A stretch of DNA of 64,000 bases from Rhodopseudomonas sp. P2A-2r (GCF_026015985.1 NZ_CP110389.1:6604001-6668000); one strand, 5' to 3'; positions 29,013-38,342 are shown, numbered from the stretch's first letter. Numbers and translations: made by a program. Notes: generated from the letters alone by a model not told the origin.

Positions 29013-30251
29013 CTAAAGCGGCTCCGGAATCGATCCCGCCTGTTGCAACGAACGTCGCTTGGCAAAACCCGCCAGCGTGAGCACGATCAGACCGAGGAGA
29101 ATTGGCGGGAACACGACGGCATTGACCGTCGACCAGCCGAAATTCGCCAGCAGCTGGCCCGACGAGAACGACCCCACCGCCATCAGCCCGAACACCAGGA
29201 AGTCGTTGAACGCCTGCACCTTGTTGCGCTCCTGCGGCCGGTGGGTTTCCAGCACCAGCGCCGAGGCGCCGATGAAGCCGAAATTCCAGCCGATGCCCAG
29301 GATCACCAGCCCGGACCAGAAATGCATGGTGGTGATGCCCGACATGCCGATGGTTGCCGCCAGCGCTTCAAGCGCGAGGCCGGCAGCGACGATGCGGGGC
29401 GCGCCGAAGCGCGCGATCAGAGATCCGGTGAAGAAGCTCGGTCCGTACATGGCCACGATATGCCACTGCAGGCCGAAGTTTGAATCGCTGAGCGGCAGTC
29501 CGCACAGCTTCATCGCCAGGGGCGCCGAGGTCATTACCAGGTTCATCATCGAATAGGACACTACGCCGCAGATCGCCGCGGCGATGAAGCGCGGCTGCCG
29601 CGCGATCACGGCCAGCGGCCTGCCGCCATGGAGATCCGCGGCTGCGGGCTTCGGCGCATCGACGGTGGACAGCAGCGCCATGGCGATCAGCGCCACCAGT
29701 GCCTGCGCCGTGAAGCTGAACGCAAACAGGTAAGGCGGCCAGACATCCATGGTCCACTGCACCAGCTGTGGCCCGAGCACGCCGGCGAAGACGCCCCCAG
29801 CCATCACCCATGAGACCGCCTTCGGACGATACGTGACGCTGGCGCCGTCGGCGGCAGCAAAGCGATAGGATTGCGAAACCGCGCCATACAGCCCGCCGAA
29901 GAAGGTGGCGCAGCAGAACAACGCGAACGAACCGCGCAGGATGGCCACGGCAGCGAGCGCGCCGCACAGCGCGCCGCAGCCGCTGCCGATGATGAAAGCG
30001 ACGCGACGGCCGTAGGCACGGGAAATCGCACCGACCGGCAAGGTCCCGCAGGCCAGGCCGACCACATACATCGAGATCGGTACCGTGGCGTAGGACGCAT
30101 CGGGGGCCAGCGTCGAACCGACGATGGCGCCAGTGGCGAAAATCACCGCCGAATTGGCGCCGGCGAGCGCCTGGGCGACCGCCAGCCGCAGCACATTGGA
30201 GCGTGCCCGCGCGTCATCGAACAGTTCGGGTGTGCCGGTCACATCGATCAT
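29013..30251 (-). CDS. Major facilitator superfamily transporter
   Basis: 412 aa with about twelve hydrophobic segments and an MFS loop-2-3 motif, GAISRAYGRRVAFIIGSG. Start MIDVTGTPEL at 30251; the longer frame to 30362 adds a Pro/Gly-rich non-membrane stretch. The stop lies 11 bases from the convergent regB stop. I do not recognise the substrate; MFS proteins of this shape are often efflux pumps. Confidence 0.85.
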   Translation of the reverse strand: MIDVTGTPELFDDARARSNVLRLAVAQALAGANSAVIFATGAIVGSTLAPDASYATVPISMYVVGLACGTLPVGAISRAYGRRVAFIIGSGCGALCGALAAVAILRGSFALFCCATFFGGLYGAVSQSYRFAAADGASVTYRPKAVSWVMAGGVFAGVLGPQLVQWTMDVWPPYLFAFSFTAQALVALIAMALLSTVDAPKPAAADLHGGRPLAVIARQPRFIAAAICGVVSYSMMNLVMTSAPLAMKLCGLPLSDSNFGLQWHIVAMYGPSFFTGSLIARFGAPRIVAAGLALEALAATIGMSGITTMHFWSGLVILGIGWNFGFIGASALVLETHRPQERNKVQAFNDFLVFGLMAVGSFSSGQLLANFGWSTVNAVVFPPILLGLIVLTLAGFAKRRSLQQAGSIPEPL

Positions 30252-30374
30252 TTGGGGGAATCCACCCGGATGCGGCCCGGTATGTCCGGGCCTTGTTGCT
30301 TCGCCGCGGACTATGAAGCCCGGCCAACCGGCAATCAACACGCGCAAACGAGGCAGCCCCATGCATCGGACGCT

Positions 30375-31058
30375 TCAGCCTTCCGCGATCCTTCCAAAAA
30401 CCAGGATAAGATTGTTGGCGGGCATCTCGACGACCTCGATCAGCTTCAGACCGACGCTGCCGGCAACGCGCTCCAGCTCCTCGACGTCGCGGACGCCCCA
30501 TTCAGGATTGCCGCTTCGGAGGCTGGTGTCGAACACCGCATTGCTGACGGCGGTATGGTGACCGCCGCGCTTGAACGGCCCGTACATGAACAACCGACCG
30601 TCGGCGCGCAGGTAGCGTGCAGCGCCCGCCAGCAGGCCTTCGGTCACCGGCCACGGGGCGATGTGGACGACGTTGGCGCAGAACACCGCCAAAAGCGGGT
30701 CCGGTGCGGCGCCCTCCGGCATGTGCGCGAGCCACGCGGGTTCGCTCACATCAATGCGCAGCGGCGCGCGGACGTTGGCGCGTTGCGTATGCATGGTCCA
30801 TGCGGTGATGCTTTTGAGATGCGCCTCGTTGAAATCGCTCGGCCACCAGGTGATGCCGGGACTGCGCGCGGCGAATTCGACCACGTGCTGACCGGTGCCG
30901 CTGCCGACTTCGACGACGTTGCCTGACTTTCCGCCCAGAAATGGAGCCAGCACGCCCCAGATCGCCTCGTGATTGCGGTGAAACGCCTTGGCATCAAGCC
31001 GACCGTCGGCTTCGATGCGCCCGCCGTCCTTGCCGAATTGGATCACGTATTCAGCCAC
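30375..31058 (-). CDS. DUF938 family SAM-dependent methyltransferase-like protein
   Basis: 227 aa. The SAM-binding motif I is VVEVGSGTGQHVVEFA (about residues 48-63), then WWPSDFNEAHLKSI and FCANVVHIAPWPVTEGLLAG, the latter diagnostic of DUF938. The C-terminal block GNPEWGVRDVEELERVA is also typical. The substrate is unknown. Same strand as, and 123 bases upstream of, the MFS gene. Confidence 0.88.
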   Translation of the reverse strand: MAEYVIQFGKDGGRIEADGRLDAKAFHRNHEAIWGVLAPFLGGKSGNVVEVGSGTGQHVVEFAARSPGITWWPSDFNEAHLKSITAWTMHTQRANVRAPLRIDVSEPAWLAHMPEGAAPDPLLAVFCANVVHIAPWPVTEGLLAGAARYLRADGRLFMYGPFKRGGHHTAVSNAVFDTSLRSGNPEWGVRDVEELERVAGSVGLKLIEVVEMPANNLILVFGRIAEG

Positions 31059-31267
31059 GCCTCGCCCCTCCCTCGCCGTTCACCAGCGTACCGCTGCGGC
31101 CGGTATTTAACCTCGGCGCATTCCTGTGACGGAATGTACTGCACGCCCGAAACACCCGCGCGACACGGTTATATGACGGGTGGGGTGCCTTTGCCGCGAT
31201 GTTTCATGGTAGGAGTGGCGCAGCAGTAGCCGCAACGCCATCTTCGCGGCCAATTTTGAGGCACACC

Positions 31268-31495
31268 ATGGACACCGAGCCGGAACCCAAGACCCCTGCC
31301 GAGATGAAGGAAATCCGGCTGAACCGCAAACTGGCGCAGGATGCCGAGGGCATCAAGGCGATGGCCGATATCGCGGCCGCCGACATTGCGATTCGCAAGC
31401 GCACCGAGACCCTGCGCGCCGCGCGGCTTGCGAAGGAAGAAGAAGACCGCGCCAAGCCGGTCGAACCGAAACCAAAGAAAAAGAAGACAACCTGA
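31268..31495 (+). CDS. Small charged protein with Lys-rich tail
   Basis: 75 aa, mostly helix-forming (coiled-coil-like) with a C-terminal PKPKKKKTT tail. Start ATG 31268 with GAGG 6 bases upstream; the frame open from 31199 is not used. Its stop overlaps the next start (TGATG at 31493-31497), so the two genes are coupled. The basic tail would suit nucleic-acid or membrane contact; the function is unknown. Confidence 0.7.
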   Translation: MDTEPEPKTPAEMKEIRLNRKLAQDAEGIKAMADIAAADIAIRKRTETLRAARLAKEEEDRAKPVEPKPKKKKTT

Positions 31496-31782
31496 TGTCA
31501 AAGGACGATCGCGACCGCGCGGAAGCGCGCACCAGCAAGGCCGAACGCGCCGCCCACGACGCCAAAAGCGGGCGATCCGAGCGCGACGCGGCGGCGAAGG
31601 CCGTGATTGACAACATGGCCAAGCTGAAAGCGCTGCGGCTGGCCCGCGAGGCCGCCGAGCCGCCTCGCGCCACCACCGTCAAGAAGAAGGCGGCGGCGAA
31701 GCCGGGCAGCAAGAAGGCGGAAAAGACCCCGGCGCTGGCGGACTGGCTGGCCGGTCAGCAGAGCGGCGGTCGCAGAACCTGA
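31495..31782 (+). CDS. Small basic protein coupled to the preceding gene
   Basis: 95 aa, rich in Lys, Arg and Ala, with a helical N-terminal half (RDRAEARTSKAERAAHD) and a VKKKAAAKPGSKKAEK region resembling histone-H1/HU-like Lys-Ala tails. Starts one base inside the stop of its upstream neighbour. Not recognised; a nucleoid- or RNA-associated protein is conceivable from composition alone. Confidence 0.7.
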   Translation: MSKDDRDRAEARTSKAERAAHDAKSGRSERDAAAKAVIDNMAKLKALRLAREAAEPPRATTVKKKAAAKPGSKKAEKTPALADWLAGQQSGGRRT

Positions 31783-31786
31783 CGGT

Positions 31787-32032
31787 TCAGGCCGCCGGAG
31801 CCGGCCATTCGATCATGGTGCGGGTCTTGGTCGCGGAATCGTAAACCTGGATCTGCAGCATCGGGTACTTGTTCTTCAAGGCCATGCCGGCTTCCTCGGC
31901 CGCTTCCACCGTGTCGTGATGCGACTTGAAATGGCCGTCCACGACCAGCGAGTAACCCTCGGTCGGTGCCTTGTCGGCGCGGATGATCTTGCGGGGCTGC
32001 GGGTCGTCCATTTCGATCTTCGGCTTTTTCAT
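31787..32032 (-). CDS. Conserved hypothetical small protein
   Basis: 81 aa from MKKPKIEMDDPQPRK at 32032, with GGAGCG about 5 bases upstream. The mixed alpha/beta pattern (YSLVVDGHFKSHHDTVEAAE ... KYPMLQIQVYDSATKTRTMI) looks like one compact folded domain. Converges on the small basic protein gene with a 4-base gap. No function recognised. Confidence 0.72.
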   Translation of the reverse strand: MKKPKIEMDDPQPRKIIRADKAPTEGYSLVVDGHFKSHHDTVEAAEEAGMALKNKYPMLQIQVYDSATKTRTMIEWPAPAA

Positions 32033-32200
32033 CGTCGCTCCGGAAAACGGGATTGCTGGCAAACTCGGCTCCCGTTAGCACCGTATGGTGAAAAAAGGCA
32101 GGGAAGATTGCTGGTTAGCGGCGAATATGCCCCATAATGACGTTCAGATTGAGGTCGGAGCAGCACCTTTCCCGTGCGATCCGACACGAAAGGCGCCACG

Positions 32201-32359
32201 ATGACTGGAAAGCGCAAGACGCCGGAGGATGGCGACGCTGTCCGAGAGGACGACAAGGCAAAATTGCCGCCCCCGCCGGCCGAAGAAGACGATGAGGACG
32301 AAGACGGCGACATCGCCACCCCCAAGCGCGATCGCGACGACGAACAGCGATACTTGTAG
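32201..32359 (+). CDS. Very small acidic/charged protein
   Basis: 52 aa with a striking acidic core (AEEDDEDEDGDIATPKRDRD) and a basic N-terminus. Likely disordered. ATG 32201 has AAAGG about 8 bases upstream. Short and low-complexity, so the call is tentative. Confidence 0.5.
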   Translation: MTGKRKTPEDGDAVREDDKAKLPPPPAEEDDEDEDGDIATPKRDRDDEQRYL

Positions 32360-32464
32360 ACTGGCTTCCTATTTGCGCCAGGACTTGTGTCGTGACACTC
32401 GCGCAACATCCGGCAGCCGGCCACCCGGGACGCCCCGCAAACCGGCGTGCTAGGATGGACCGGC

Positions 32465-33118
32465 ATGCTGACCGTCCGCCATCTCACAAAATCCTATCGC
32501 TCGGCCCAGGAACAGGTGGCGGTTCTGCGCGGCGTCGACCTCGATGTCGCTGCCGGCGAGAGCGTCGCCTTGACCGGCGAATCCGGCAGCGGCAAGAGCA
32601 CGCTGCTGCATCTGATCGCCGGCCTCGACCAGGCTGACGGCGGCGAGGTGCGGCTCGGCGACACTGTCGTGACCGCCCTGCCCGACCCGGCACGCGCCGC
32701 GCTGCGCCGCGACCGTCTCGGGCTGGTGTTCCAGCAGTTCAACCTGATCCCCAGCCTCAGCGTAGCCGACAATCTGGCGTTCCAGTCGCGCATCGCGGGA
32801 CGTCATGATGCGGCGTGGCATGCGGAACTCATCGAACGCCTCGGCCTCGCATTGCTGCTCAAGCGCTACCCGGAACAACTGTCCGGCGGGCAGCAGCAGC
32901 GCGTCGCCATCGGCCGCGCGCTGGCGGCGAAACCGCTGCTGCTGCTTGCCGACGAACCTACCGGCAATCTCGACGAGGCCACCGCCGACGAGGTGCTGGG
33001 ACTGGCGCGCGATCTTGTGGCGCGCACCGGCTGCGGCTTCCTGATGGTGACACACAGCGCGCGGCTCGCCGCTACCCTCGACCGTCAGGTCCGTCTTCAT
33101 GCCGGGCTGATCGCGTGA
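32465..33118 (+). CDS. ABC transporter ATPase, LolD/MacB-like (AttE-like)
   Basis: 217 aa. Walker A GESGSGKST, Q-loop VFQQFNLIPSLSV, signature LSGGQQQRVAIGRALAA, Walker B LLLLADEPTGNLDE and switch His in MVTHSARLA: the set seen in LolD/MacB/FtsE-type ATPases that drive FtsX-fold permeases. Start ATG 32465 (MLTVRHLTKSY) rather than the upstream GTG at 32447. Its stop overlaps the permease start (GTGA at 33115-33118). First gene of a three-gene operon that resembles Agrobacterium attE-F-G-H in content. Confidence 0.92.
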   Translation: MLTVRHLTKSYRSAQEQVAVLRGVDLDVAAGESVALTGESGSGKSTLLHLIAGLDQADGGEVRLGDTVVTALPDPARAALRRDRLGLVFQQFNLIPSLSVADNLAFQSRIAGRHDAAWHAELIERLGLALLLKRYPEQLSGGQQQRVAIGRALAAKPLLLLADEPTGNLDEATADEVLGLARDLVARTGCGFLMVTHSARLAATLDRQVRLHAGLIA

Positions 33119-35577
33119 CACGCGCAGCGTGGGTCCTCGCGGTGCTGCTGAGCCACTGGCGCCGACACCCGATGCAACTGGCTACCTTGCTGGTCGGGCT
33201 GATTTCGGCGACCGCGCTGTGGAGCGGCGTGCAGGCTCTGAACCAGCAGGCACGCGCGAGCTACGATCGCGCAGCGGCAACCTTCGGCGGTGCGCGCACT
33301 GCGATGCTGGTCGGCCGCGACCGGGCCACTTCTCCGCAACAGCTGTTCGTCGACTTGCGCCGCGCCGGCTGGCCGGTGTCGCCGATGCTGGAGGGCCGCG
33401 TCACCATTGGCGGCCGCTCGGTGCGCCTGCTCGGCATCGAGCCGGTGACGCTGCCGGCGGAGACGACGGCGACGCCGGAAATCGGCCGCGCCGGCGTGCA
33501 GGCTTTCCTGCTGCCGCCCGGCCAGACGCTGGTGGCGCCGGAGACGCTGGCTGACCTCGCACTGCCGGAAGGCGCCACGCCGGAGATTGCCGGCGCTGGC
33601 GCCCTGCCACCGCTCAAAATGCAGCGGCAACTGGCGCCGAGCGTGTTGATCGTCGATATCGGCGTGGCGCAGCGGCTGCTGCACATGCCGAATCGGATCT
33701 CGCGGCTGGCGATCGGCAAGACCAAGGGCGCCCGCCCGCCGCTCGAAGCGGTCGCCGGTGACCGGTTGCGATTGGTCGAGCCGGAGGCCGAGACCGACCT
33801 GCAGCGGCTCACCGACAGCTTCCATCTCAACCTCACGGCCTTCGGGCTGCTGTCGTTCCTGGTCGGGCTGTTCATCGTCAATTCCGCCGTCGGTCTCGCC
33901 TTCGAACAGCGCCGGTCGATGCTGCGCACCGTGCGCGCCTGCGGCGTGTCGGCTCGGATGCTGAACGCCGTGTTGCTGAGCGAACTGGTCAGCATCGCGC
34001 TGCTGTCCGGCCTCGTCGGCCTGGTCTGCGGCTATCTGATCGCGGCATCGCTGCTGCCCGATGTCGCCGCCAGCCTGCGCGGACTCTACGGCGCCGATAT
34101 TCCCGGCCAGCTGCAATTGAAGCCGCAATGGTGGCTGGCCGGACTCGCCATCTCCGTGATCGGCGCAGTCGCAGCTGCGGCAGCAAGTCTCGTGAAAGCG
34201 GCGCGGCTGCCTTTGCTGGTTGCGGCGCAACCCTACGCCTGGCAGCAGGCGCAACACCGCTGGCTGTGCTGGCAGGGCGGCGCCGCACTTCTCGTCTTCG
34301 CATCGGCTATCGGCTTCCTCGGCTTCGGCGATTCGCTGAGCGCAGGCTTCGCCGTGCTGGCGGCGCTGCTGCTTGGCGCGGCGCTGGCATTGCCGGTGAT
34401 CCTCGGCGGCGTGCTGGCGCTCGGCGAACGGCTGGCGCGGCGACCGCTGACCACGTGGTTCTGGGCTGACAGCCGGTTGCAACTGTCCGGCCTGTCGCTG
34501 GCGCTGATGGCGCTGCTGCTGGCGCTGGCGGTCAATGTCGGCGTCGGCACCATGGTGGAGAGCTTCAGCCGCACGTTTACGGGCTGGCTGAACGGACGGT
34601 TGGCGTCGGAGATCTATCTCAACGCCGCCAGCGACCCACAGGCCGGGGAGATCAAGGCTTGGCTGGCGCACCGCCCGGAAGTGCAGGCCACATTGCAGAG
34701 TGGCCGCGCCGATGTGCAGCTGGCCGGTCTGCCGGTGGAGTTGCTCGGCTTTGCCGATCACGCCACCTATCGCGACCAGTGGCCCTTGCTCGAATCTTCG
34801 GTCGACGCGTGGGACCGCGTGAAGACCGGCAACGCCGCGTTGATCAGCGAACAATTGTCGCGCCGCCTGAAGCTGAAGATCGGCGACCAGGTCGAGGTGC
34901 CCGTGGCCTCCGGAAAATGGACACTCGACGTCGTGGCCATCTATGCCGACTACGGCAATCCGAAAGGTCAGCTTGGCGTCGCCGTCGACGCACTGTTCCA
35001 GCACTTCCCCGATATTCCGCGCACCCGCTTCGGGCTCCGGGTCGTGCCGGCCGCAGTGCCGCAGCTGATGGCCGATATCCAGCAACGCTTTAGCCTGGAC
35101 GGCCGCAACCTCGCTGACCAGGCGACGGTGAAGACGGAGTCGCTGCGGATTTTCAACCGCACCTTCGCCGTCACGGCGGCGCTGAACGCCTTTACCCTCG
35201 GCGTCGCCGGCGTGGCGCTGCTGACCAGCCTGCTGACCCTGAGCAATTCGCGGCTGCCGCAACTGGCGCCGCTGTGGGCAATCGGTATCACCCGGCGTCG
35301 GCTCGCCGCCATCGAACTGCTCAAGACCATGGCGGTGGCGCTGATCACGTCGCTGCTGGCGCTGCCGCTGGGTTTGTCGGTGGCGTGGTGCCTGATCGCC
35401 GTGGTCAACGTGAAGGCTTTCGGCTGGCGGCTGCCGTTCACCGTCTTTCCGTTCCAGTTATTGCAATTGCTGGGCGTAGCGATGCTGGCCGCGTTGCTGG
35501 CATCATTACTGCCGATCATCGGGTTGCTGCGGATGCAGCCCGCGCGACTGGTGAAGATCTTTGCCGATGAACGATAG
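33115..35577 (+). CDS. FtsX-like ABC permease, duplicated form (AttFG-like)
   Basis: 820 aa from the GTG at 33115 (VTRAAWVLAVLL). Predicted topology: TM1 near residues 22-40, a periplasmic MacB-like domain of about 200 aa, a first FtsX core (LLSFLVGLFIVNSAVGLAF and following segments), a middle group of helices, a second periplasmic domain and a second FtsX core ending QPARLVKIFADER. About ten TM segments, as in permeases fused from two FtsX units; Agrobacterium has two separate permeases (AttF, AttG). It probably moves a lipid-like molecule or polypeptide between membrane and periplasm without crossing. Overlaps the ATPase gene by 4 and the next gene by 11 bases. Confidence 0.9.
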   Translation: MTRAAWVLAVLLSHWRRHPMQLATLLVGLISATALWSGVQALNQQARASYDRAAATFGGARTAMLVGRDRATSPQQLFVDLRRAGWPVSPMLEGRVTIGGRSVRLLGIEPVTLPAETTATPEIGRAGVQAFLLPPGQTLVAPETLADLALPEGATPEIAGAGALPPLKMQRQLAPSVLIVDIGVAQRLLHMPNRISRLAIGKTKGARPPLEAVAGDRLRLVEPEAETDLQRLTDSFHLNLTAFGLLSFLVGLFIVNSAVGLAFEQRRSMLRTVRACGVSARMLNAVLLSELVSIALLSGLVGLVCGYLIAASLLPDVAASLRGLYGADIPGQLQLKPQWWLAGLAISVIGAVAAAAASLVKAARLPLLVAAQPYAWQQAQHRWLCWQGGAALLVFASAIGFLGFGDSLSAGFAVLAALLLGAALALPVILGGVLALGERLARRPLTTWFWADSRLQLSGLSLALMALLLALAVNVGVGTMVESFSRTFTGWLNGRLASEIYLNAASDPQAGEIKAWLAHRPEVQATLQSGRADVQLAGLPVELLGFADHATYRDQWPLLESSVDAWDRVKTGNAALISEQLSRRLKLKIGDQVEVPVASGKWTLDVVAIYADYGNPKGQLGVAVDALFQHFPDIPRTRFGLRVVPAAVPQLMADIQQRFSLDGRNLADQATVKTESLRIFNRTFAVTAALNAFTLGVAGVALLTSLLTLSNSRLPQLAPLWAIGITRRRLAAIELLKTMAVALITSLLALPLGLSVAWCLIAVVNVKAFGWRLPFTVFPFQLLQLLGVAMLAALLASLLPIIGLLRMQPARLVKIFADER

Positions 35578-36655
35578 CCCCCGAATCACGCGCCGTGGCT
35601 TTGCCGGCGGCCTTGCACTCCTCGGCCTCGGCGCGCCGCGCGCGGGGGCACAGGGCTTTGCCGGCCTCGGCCGCGACGCCGGAGGATTCGCGGCGGTGGT
35701 GCCGGGCAAGGCCCTGTCATTTCCCGCCGACCACGGCCCGCATCCGGACTATCGCATCGAGTGGTGGTACCTCACCGCGAATCTCAACGACGCCAACGGC
35801 GCCGCCTATGGCGTGCAGTGGACACTGTTCCGGCAGGCGATGGCCGCGGGCACGCAAGCGGAGGGCTGGGCCAATCCGCAGATCTGGATGGGGCACGCGG
35901 CGGTGACATCGGCCGGCACCCACCGGTCGAGCGAGACACTTGCCCGCGGCGGTATCGGCCAGGCAGGCGCGACGGCACAGCCGTTTCGCGCCTGGATCGA
36001 TGCCTGGGAGATGCGCGGACTGGACGGCATGTCCGACGCAAGTCTAGCACCGCTGGCGGTCACGGCGTCGGGCGCCGACTTCAGCTACGCGTTGCGGCTC
36101 GACGCGGATCGTCCCCTGGTGCTGCAGGGTGACGGCGGCTACAGCAGGAAATCCGAGCGTGGGCAGGCTTCGTATTACTACAGCCAGCCGTGGTTCAGGG
36201 CCGCGGGCAGCTTGACGATCGACGACCGGACCATCGACGTCAGCGGACAGGCATGGATGGACCGTGAGTATTCGAGCCAGCCGCTGGCCTCCGACCAGAC
36301 CGGCTGGGACTGGTTCTCGCTGCATCTTTCGTCCGGCGAAAAACTGATGCTGTTCCGGCTGCGGCAGGCGAGCGGCGCAAACTACTTTTCCGGCAACTGG
36401 ATCACGCCCGATGGCCGCTCCGAGCAGATCGCCTCAACGGCCATCGCCATGACGCCAACGGCCACCACCGAGGTCGCCGGCCGCAAGCTACCGACATCGT
36501 GGCGCATCGTCGTTGCATCGCGCGGCGTCGCGATCGACACCGCGCCGCTCAATCCGATGAGCTGGATGGCGACGAGCTTTGCCTATTGGGAAGGACCGAT
36601 CGCGTTGCGCGGCAGCCATAGCGGCGTCGGCTATCTGGAGATGACGGGGTATTAA
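35567..36655 (+). CDS. AttH/CrtC-like secreted lipocalin-fold protein, Tat signal
   Basis: 362 aa. The N-terminus RITRRGFAGGLALLGLGAPR is a twin-arginine signal (RR then hydrophobic), followed by a mature domain with the AttH/carotenoid-hydratase marks YRIEWWYLTANLNDANG and WMDREYSSQPLASDQTGWDW. The family comprises carotenoid 1,2-hydratases (CrtC) and AttH; neighbours here are an exporter, not carotenoid genes, so AttH-like is preferred. ATG 35567 lies within the permease gene's end (11-base overlap), which shows tight coupling. Probably acts in the periplasm on the same lipid-like or isoprenoid substrate the transporter handles (inference). A strong hairpin follows the stop. Confidence 0.88.
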   Translation: MNDSPRITRRGFAGGLALLGLGAPRAGAQGFAGLGRDAGGFAAVVPGKALSFPADHGPHPDYRIEWWYLTANLNDANGAAYGVQWTLFRQAMAAGTQAEGWANPQIWMGHAAVTSAGTHRSSETLARGGIGQAGATAQPFRAWIDAWEMRGLDGMSDASLAPLAVTASGADFSYALRLDADRPLVLQGDGGYSRKSERGQASYYYSQPWFRAAGSLTIDDRTIDVSGQAWMDREYSSQPLASDQTGWDWFSLHLSSGEKLMLFRLRQASGANYFSGNWITPDGRSEQIASTAIAMTPTATTEVAGRKLPTSWRIVVASRGVAIDTAPLNPMSWMATSFAYWEGPIALRGSHSGVGYLEMTGY

Positions 36656-36686
36656 CCTCTCCCCGCAAAGGGCGGGGAGAGGTTAA
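36652..36686. terminator. Strong hairpin between convergent operons
   Basis: 15-bp perfect stem ttaacctctccccgc / gcggggagaggttaa with a 5-base loop; it includes the TAA stop of the AttH-like gene. Probably ends both that operon and the convergent binding-protein gene. No T run. Confidence 0.65.
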
Positions 36687-36702
36687 AGGACCGCATTGTC
36701 TT

Positions 36703-37908
36703 TTACTTCGTCAGCGGGCAGCCGCTCTCCGCGGCGGTGGGGAACGCCTTGTTGCCGGGCACGGTGGCGAGCTGCTTGTAATAGTCCCACGGCTTCCTGG
36801 ATTCCGACGGCTTCTTCACCTCGAACAGATAGAGGTCATGCACGAAGCGGCCGTTGGCCAGCACGTTGCCCTTGGCGAAGGCATCGTCCACCGGCAATTC
36901 CTTGAGTTTCCTGGCCACCGCATCGGAGTCCTTGGAACGAGCGGCCTTCACCGCCTTGAGATAGGACAGCGTCGCCGAATAGGTACCGGCCTGGATCATG
37001 TTCGGCATGCGCTGGGTGCGCTTGAAGAAGCGCTCGGCGAATTCGCGCGACTTGTCGTCGCGGTCCCAGTAATAAGCCTCGGTCAGCACCAGTCCCTGCG
37101 AAGCCTGCAGGCCGAGACCGTGCACTTCCGCCAGCGTCAGCAGCAGGCCGGCGAGCTTCTGGCCGCCGGCGACGATGCCGAATTCCGCCGCCTGCTTGAT
37201 GGAATTGGCGGTGTCGAGGCCGGCATTGGCGAGGCCGACGATTTTTGCTTTCGAGCTTTGCGCCTGCAGCAGGAAGGACGAGAAGTCCGACGAGTTGAGC
37301 GGGTGACGCACCGAACCCAGCACCTTGCCGCCCTTGGCCTTGACGATGTCGCCGGTGTCCTGCTCGAGCGCGTAGCCGAAGGCGTAGTCGGCGGTGAGGA
37401 AGAACCAGGTGTCGCCACCGGCTTCCACCAGCGCGCCGCCGGTGCCGACGGCGAGCGCGTGGGTGTCATAGGCCCAGTGGAAACCATAGGGCTGGCAGGC
37501 ATCGCCGGTGATGCGCGAGGTTGCGGCACCGACCACGATGTCGATCTTCTTCTTTTCCTTCGACAATTCCTGAACCGCCAGAGCCACCGACGAAGTGGTC
37601 AGTTCGGTGATCATGTCGACGCCGTCGACGTCATACCACTTGCGTGCAATCGCGATCGCCGTGTCGGGCTTGTTCTGATGGTCGGCAGTGACCAGATCGA
37701 TTTTCTGGCCGAGCACCTCGCCGCCGAAATCCTCGATCGCCATCTTTGCGGCCTCGACGGAATACTTGCCGCCGTAATCGGCGTAGACGCCAGACTGATC
37801 GTTGAGAATTCCGATCTTGACGCCTTGAGCAGTTCCCTGCGCCAGAGCCGGCGCAGCGAGACACAGGCTGCATACCGCAACAGCCGACAGCAAAGGTCCG
37901 AACTTCAT
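36703..37908 (-). CDS. ABC transporter substrate-binding protein, Leu/urea/amide type
   Basis: 401 aa, type I periplasmic binding fold. The signal peptide (LLSAVAVCSLCLAAPALA) is followed by VKIGILNDQSGVYADYGGKY, then VDMITELTTSSVALAVQEL and WFFLTADYAFGYALEQDTG. It differs clearly from the binding protein at 18880. ATG 37908 with GGGAGG 6 bases upstream; a GTG directly before it is not needed. No permease or ATPase genes adjoin. The ligand is unknown. Confidence 0.9.
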   Translation of the reverse strand: MKFGPLLSAVAVCSLCLAAPALAQGTAQGVKIGILNDQSGVYADYGGKYSVEAAKMAIEDFGGEVLGQKIDLVTADHQNKPDTAIAIARKWYDVDGVDMITELTTSSVALAVQELSKEKKKIDIVVGAATSRITGDACQPYGFHWAYDTHALAVGTGGALVEAGGDTWFFLTADYAFGYALEQDTGDIVKAKGGKVLGSVRHPLNSSDFSSFLLQAQSSKAKIVGLANAGLDTANSIKQAAEFGIVAGGQKLAGLLLTLAEVHGLGLQASQGLVLTEAYYWDRDDKSREFAERFFKRTQRMPNMIQAGTYSATLSYLKAVKAARSKDSDAVARKLKELPVDDAFAKGNVLANGRFVHDLYLFEVKKPSESRKPWDYYKQLATVPGNKAFPTAAESGCPLTK

Positions 37909-38059
37909 CACAAGCCTCCCAATATTTTTAATTGGGCGCAGGCTATTTTAGAAGTTCGTGACTGCCCAGCTAATCTTTCGGCGTAGCTGGAAAGCGCAGA
38001 CCGGATCAGCGATTGGCACGATGAAGCACGCGCGCAGCATTTGCTGCAACGCACTCTTG

Positions 38060-38281
38060 TCACTGCTGCTGGCGCAGCGCCGCTTCGATACAGGCGAGTT
38101 CCCGCTCGATCTCGGCCATCAACGGCACAGGGTCGTTGTCGGAGGTCAGGTGCATCTTGTCGTAAGTGCCGTTCTGCAAGCTTTCGAGCATCGCCCGACG
38201 ATCGGTCTGATAGCCCTTGAGGCGCTCGAAGTCGCCGCGCTCGGCATATTTATTGATCAGTTTTTCGAACACGCTGCTCAT
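38060..38281 (-). CDS. Small hypothetical protein
   Basis: 73 aa, helix-rich and soluble (SSVFEKLINKYAERGDFERL ... ELACIEAALRQQQ). ATG 38281 has GGAGG 8 bases upstream, which is strong support for translation. It lies 61 bases downstream of htpG on the same strand and may be co-transcribed. Function unknown. Confidence 0.72.
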   Translation of the reverse strand: MSSVFEKLINKYAERGDFERLKGYQTDRRAMLESLQNGTYDKMHLTSDNDPVPLMAEIERELACIEAALRQQQ

Positions 38282-38342
38282 GGCGGGAACCTCCGGCAAA
38301 GAAGACGCGGCGCCTTCGGCGCCGCGCCAAAAAGGTTCGGTG

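Noticed and set aside
26958..29483. 841-codon plus-strand frame across the ATPase and regB region
   Set aside because: Crosses two well-supported genes on different strands; a GC-bias artefact.
33115..33414. Permease start far upstream (32815) in the open frame
   Set aside because: Would overlap the ATPase gene by 300 bases; the GTG at 33115 overlapping the ATPase stop is the normal coupling.
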